From contig JANXNO010000451.1 of assembly GCA_025354075.1 (NCBI GenBank), forward strand, positions 1 through 8,323: DNA of 8,323 nt, given 5' to 3'. Position numbers and translations under genes: made by a program. Shown piece after piece: positions 7,091 through 8,323 of the stretch (positions are counted from its first letter, which is position 1; each line of letters starts with the position of its first letter). The stretch comes from Burkholderiales bacterium. Its GTDB lineage: Bacteria > Pseudomonadota > Gammaproteobacteria > Burkholderiales > Casimicrobiaceae. Below the pieces are notes generated by a model. That model was given only the letters and a program-made list of their open reading frames with translations, was not told the DNA's origin and did not search any database.

Positions 7091-7140
7091 TTTTAGGCAA
7101 GACATATGCGGGTGCGCGGCGGCGCTCGCTAACGAGGTTC

Positions 7141-7280
7141 GCTGCTTATAAAGCCAATCAGCTTTTCGCTTAAAGTGCCTTGGAACCTGGGCATCGGCAT
7201 CATTTATGACTAAAGTCGATTTATAGCGAAAACGGGCGATAAGCCCAGAAGAAATAGGCTTTTCAGCAAAAAGCTGATTC
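7141..7280. repeat. AT-rich intergenic block with interleaved inverted repeats
   Basis: This 140-base stretch is about 43% GC by hand count, well below the flanking genes. It holds an 11-base inverted repeat (AATCAGCTTTT 7156-7166 with AAAAGCTGATT 7269-7279) and an 8-base one (TTTTCGCT 7163-7170 with AGCGAAAA 7225-7232). The latter extends to 12 bases with one bulge. It also holds CTGGGC 7187-7192 with GCCCAG 7243-7248, and a local hairpin TCAGC-AAAAA-GCTGA (7263-7277). Some pairings exclude each other. It lies in the 251-base gap between the methyltransferase stop and the apbE start. No terminator with a T tract is evident in either direction. It could be a dispersed repeat, a folded leader of apbE mRNA, or a remnant of mobile DNA. 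Confidence 0.6.
7145..7173 (-). promoter_or_regulatory. Possible sigma70-type promoter for apbE
   Basis: On the - strand TATAAG (7150-7145) matches five of six bases of a -10 element. With 17-base spacing the -35 position (7173-7168) reads TTAAGC, only three of six. A transcript from here would have a leader of about 60 bases before GTG 7076. This is a weak pattern match in AT-rich sequence and could be chance. Confidence 0.2.
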
Positions 7281-7327
7281 GAAAGTATCGTGGTGGTCAC
7301 GACGTAATCTGCATTCCGCGAAAACGC

Positions 7328-7948
7328 TCAGGACAACGCTGCATGAATCGCGCACGGTTTGCGGGCGATCACTGTGGCGAACGCTTTTTTTGTGCCGCCC
7401 GGTGCGTCGAAGTCGCTGAACTCGGCGTGCAAAATGTTCCAGCCCGCAAAGCGCGCCGTCATCTCGGCGCGAGAAAACAGACAGTGTTTGTCGCCGTCAA
7501 ACATGTCGAGAAAGGTCGTGCCCTCAACCAGCACGTTGATCACGGCAACGCCGCCTTCGCGCACGCGCGACTGGAGCTTGGACAGCGCACTGAACGCTGT
7601 CGGGCAATCAAAAAACATCAGCAAGCCGATGGAGACCACGGTGTCGAAATCTTCGTCGAGTTCGTAATCGCGAAGATCCGCCACCGCGCCGCACACGGGC
7701 AGCGCGTCACGGGCTGCGCGCTGCTGGATGTGCGTGATGGCAGTCACGCTCGCGTCCAGTGCCAGTACCGTACAGCCGCGTTCGGCCGCCGCGAACGCGA
7801 GGTTGCCCATGCCGCAGCCATAGTCCAGCACCCGCCCGTACACATGCGGGATGGCGGCCAGCTCGAATGGGTTCAACGCGCGGTCAGCGCCGAGTGCTTG
7901 CTGCTGAAACTGTTGATCGAAAAATTCGATACTGCGATTGGTATTCAC
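7328..7948 (-). CDS. TehB-like class I SAM-dependent methyltransferase
   Basis: This cytoplasmic protein of 206 residues has a Rossmann-fold methyltransferase domain. SAM-binding motif I is VLDYGCGMGN (40-49). The acidic residue that holds the ribose is Asp65 in LALDAS (62-67), and VADLRD (89-94) matches the next motif. VSIGLLMFF (105-113) and the ending KKAFATVIARK (187-197) resemble the tellurite-resistance methyltransferase TehB, as does the overall length (E. coli TehB is about 197). Whether it acts on tellurite, other small molecules or metabolites cannot be told, and no tehA-like gene is present. The start is GTG 7948; an in-frame TAA lies just upstream and no other normal start exists before motif I. 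There is no ribosome site, but TAAACT (7960-7955) lies 6 bases upstream, which would fit leaderless transcription. Its 5' edge abuts a GFA-family remnant. Confidence 0.88.
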   Translation of the reverse strand: MNTNRSIEFFDQQFQQQALGADRALNPFELAAIPHVYGRVLDYGCGMGNLAFAAAERGCTVLALDASVTAITHIQQRAARDALPVCGAVADLRDYELDEDFDTVVSIGLLMFFDCPTAFSALSKLQSRVREGGVAVINVLVEGTTFLDMFDGDKHCLFSRAEMTARFAGWNILHAEFSDFDAPGGTKKAFATVIARKPCAIHAALS

Positions 7949-7955
7949 GCAAATA

Positions 7956-8075
7956 GTTTAGCGCTGCGCTACGCGCAACGAGGGCAAAGAGGCATCCAGC
8001 GTTGTCACTGATTTCAAGGTATGCCCTAAACGGGACGTTGCCACAGTGGCAACTGCCGTGATGAGTTTTAAGCAT
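7956..8075 (-). pseudogene. GFA/CENP-V-family zinc protein, N-terminal remnant
   Basis: ATG 8075 opens a frame reading MLKTHHGSCHCGNVPFRAYL and then EISDNAGCLFALVARSAALN. The opening, with T-x-H-G-S-C-H-C-G-x-V-x-F, is the hallmark N-terminus of the glutathione-dependent formaldehyde-activating enzyme (GFA) family, which uses a CxC and a later CxCxxC set to bind zinc. The second cluster should read C-N-C-S-x-C but here reads C-L-F-A-L-V, with only the first Cys kept. After about 40 codons the similarity ends and the frame runs into the methyltransferase in another frame, stopping at 7884. A normal member has well over 100 residues, so this is a truncated and mutated remnant. No ribosome site precedes the ATG. 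Confidence 0.65.
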
Positions 8076-8183
8076 GTAGTGCTTTTTTGTCGCAGAGGAT
8101 GCGTCGCCATGCTCGCAAAGGCGTGGCTGAACATCGTCAGGACGCGCCCCCAGCAGCGATCCCGCTTGCGCCCGCACAGGCAC

Positions 8184-8323
8184 TCAACTGGCATGATTCA
8201 TCGCGCGGAGATTCAGCGCTTTGCCAGTCGCAGCATGCGAGACATCGGCAGGAATGAACTGCAGCGCAGCGACCAGCCAGGCAACGCGTTGTTGATTCTC
8301 CTGCGAGAGTTTGCCTGGGCCCA
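8184..8323 (-). CDS. Possible C-terminus of an unrecognised protein (partial)
   Basis: A frame enters from the right edge on the - strand and stops at TGA 8186-8184. It gives 45 residues, including LSQENQQRVAWLVAALQFI and ending KALNLRAMNHAS. The composition, with no Cys and an amphipathic helix-like stretch, looks more like a real protein than the Arg- or Cys-rich alternative frames. I do not recognise it. Another frame on the + strand (from ATG 8109 to the edge) is also open, so the call is tentative. The 108 bases between this stop and the GFA remnant (8076-8183) hold nothing I recognise. Confidence 0.3.
   Translation of the reverse strand, partial: GPGKLSQENQQRVAWLVAALQFIPADVSHAATGKALNLRAMNHAS

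Noticed and set aside
7124..7137. Small hairpin CTCG-CTAA-CGAG upstream of apbE as a terminator or riboswitch element
   Set aside because: Only four base pairs, no T tract on either strand, and no match to a riboswitch I can recognise.
7073..7300. A 75-codon - strand frame between the methyltransferase and apbE
   Set aside because: GTG start without a ribosome site, no recognised family, made up of the inverted-repeat block, and overlapping the apbE start. It is noted under the repeat finding instead of being called a gene.
7343..8011. A 222-codon + strand frame opposite the methyltransferase
   Set aside because: The - strand frame has exact SAM-binding motifs. The + strand product is rich in Arg, His and Gln with no motif, which is typical of antisense reading.
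8037..8053. Perfect 17-base palindrome GTTGCCACAGTGGCAAC as an operator site
   Set aside because: It falls exactly on the codons for the C-H-C-G-N motif of the GFA remnant, which naturally create this symmetry. Coding explains it without a regulator.

Overview
The window looks like a stretch of a moderately GC-rich proteobacterial chromosome. The style of the PhnD, YffB, ApbE and PAS-GGDEF-EAL proteins, and the strong G/C preference at third codon positions, suggest a betaproteobacterium, perhaps Burkholderiales-like. That is an inference from protein style, because no rRNA or other marker is present.

Bases 1-3578 hold the end of a tightly packed ABC transporter operon on the + strand. It runs: the tail of one PhnD-type periplasmic binding protein, a complete second PhnD paralogue, the ATPase PhnC, and two different PhnE permeases. 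The genes are separated by a few bases or overlap (TGATG, ATGA), and the operon ends in a textbook rho-independent terminator. The system should import a phosphonate or related phosphorus oxyanion. No C-P lyase, phosphonatase or phosphite dehydrogenase gene lies in the window, so the real substrate stays open.

Bases 3665-6117, also on the + strand, hold a soluble 697-residue PAS-PAS-GGDEF-EAL protein for cyclic-di-GMP turnover. Close behind it is a small ArsC/Spx-fold reductase-like protein (YffB type).

Bases 6132-7948 lie on the - strand and converge on that pair. They hold an ApbE-family FMN transferase homologue that seems to lack a signal peptide and a conserved metal-binding aspartate. 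Next comes a 43% GC intergenic block full of inverted repeats, then a TehB-like SAM-dependent methyltransferase.

Bases 7949-8323 look like decayed sequence. There is an N-terminal remnant of a GFA-family (glutathione-dependent formaldehyde-activating enzyme-like) zinc protein abutting the methyltransferase start. At the very edge is the possible C-terminus of an unrecognised protein.

Most of the window is conventional. The points most worth a second look are the tandem PhnD genes with a Cys-bracketed acidic N-terminal loop, the atypical ApbE, the repeat-rich block at 7141-7280, and the GFA remnant. I do not see clear evidence for a wholly new system.
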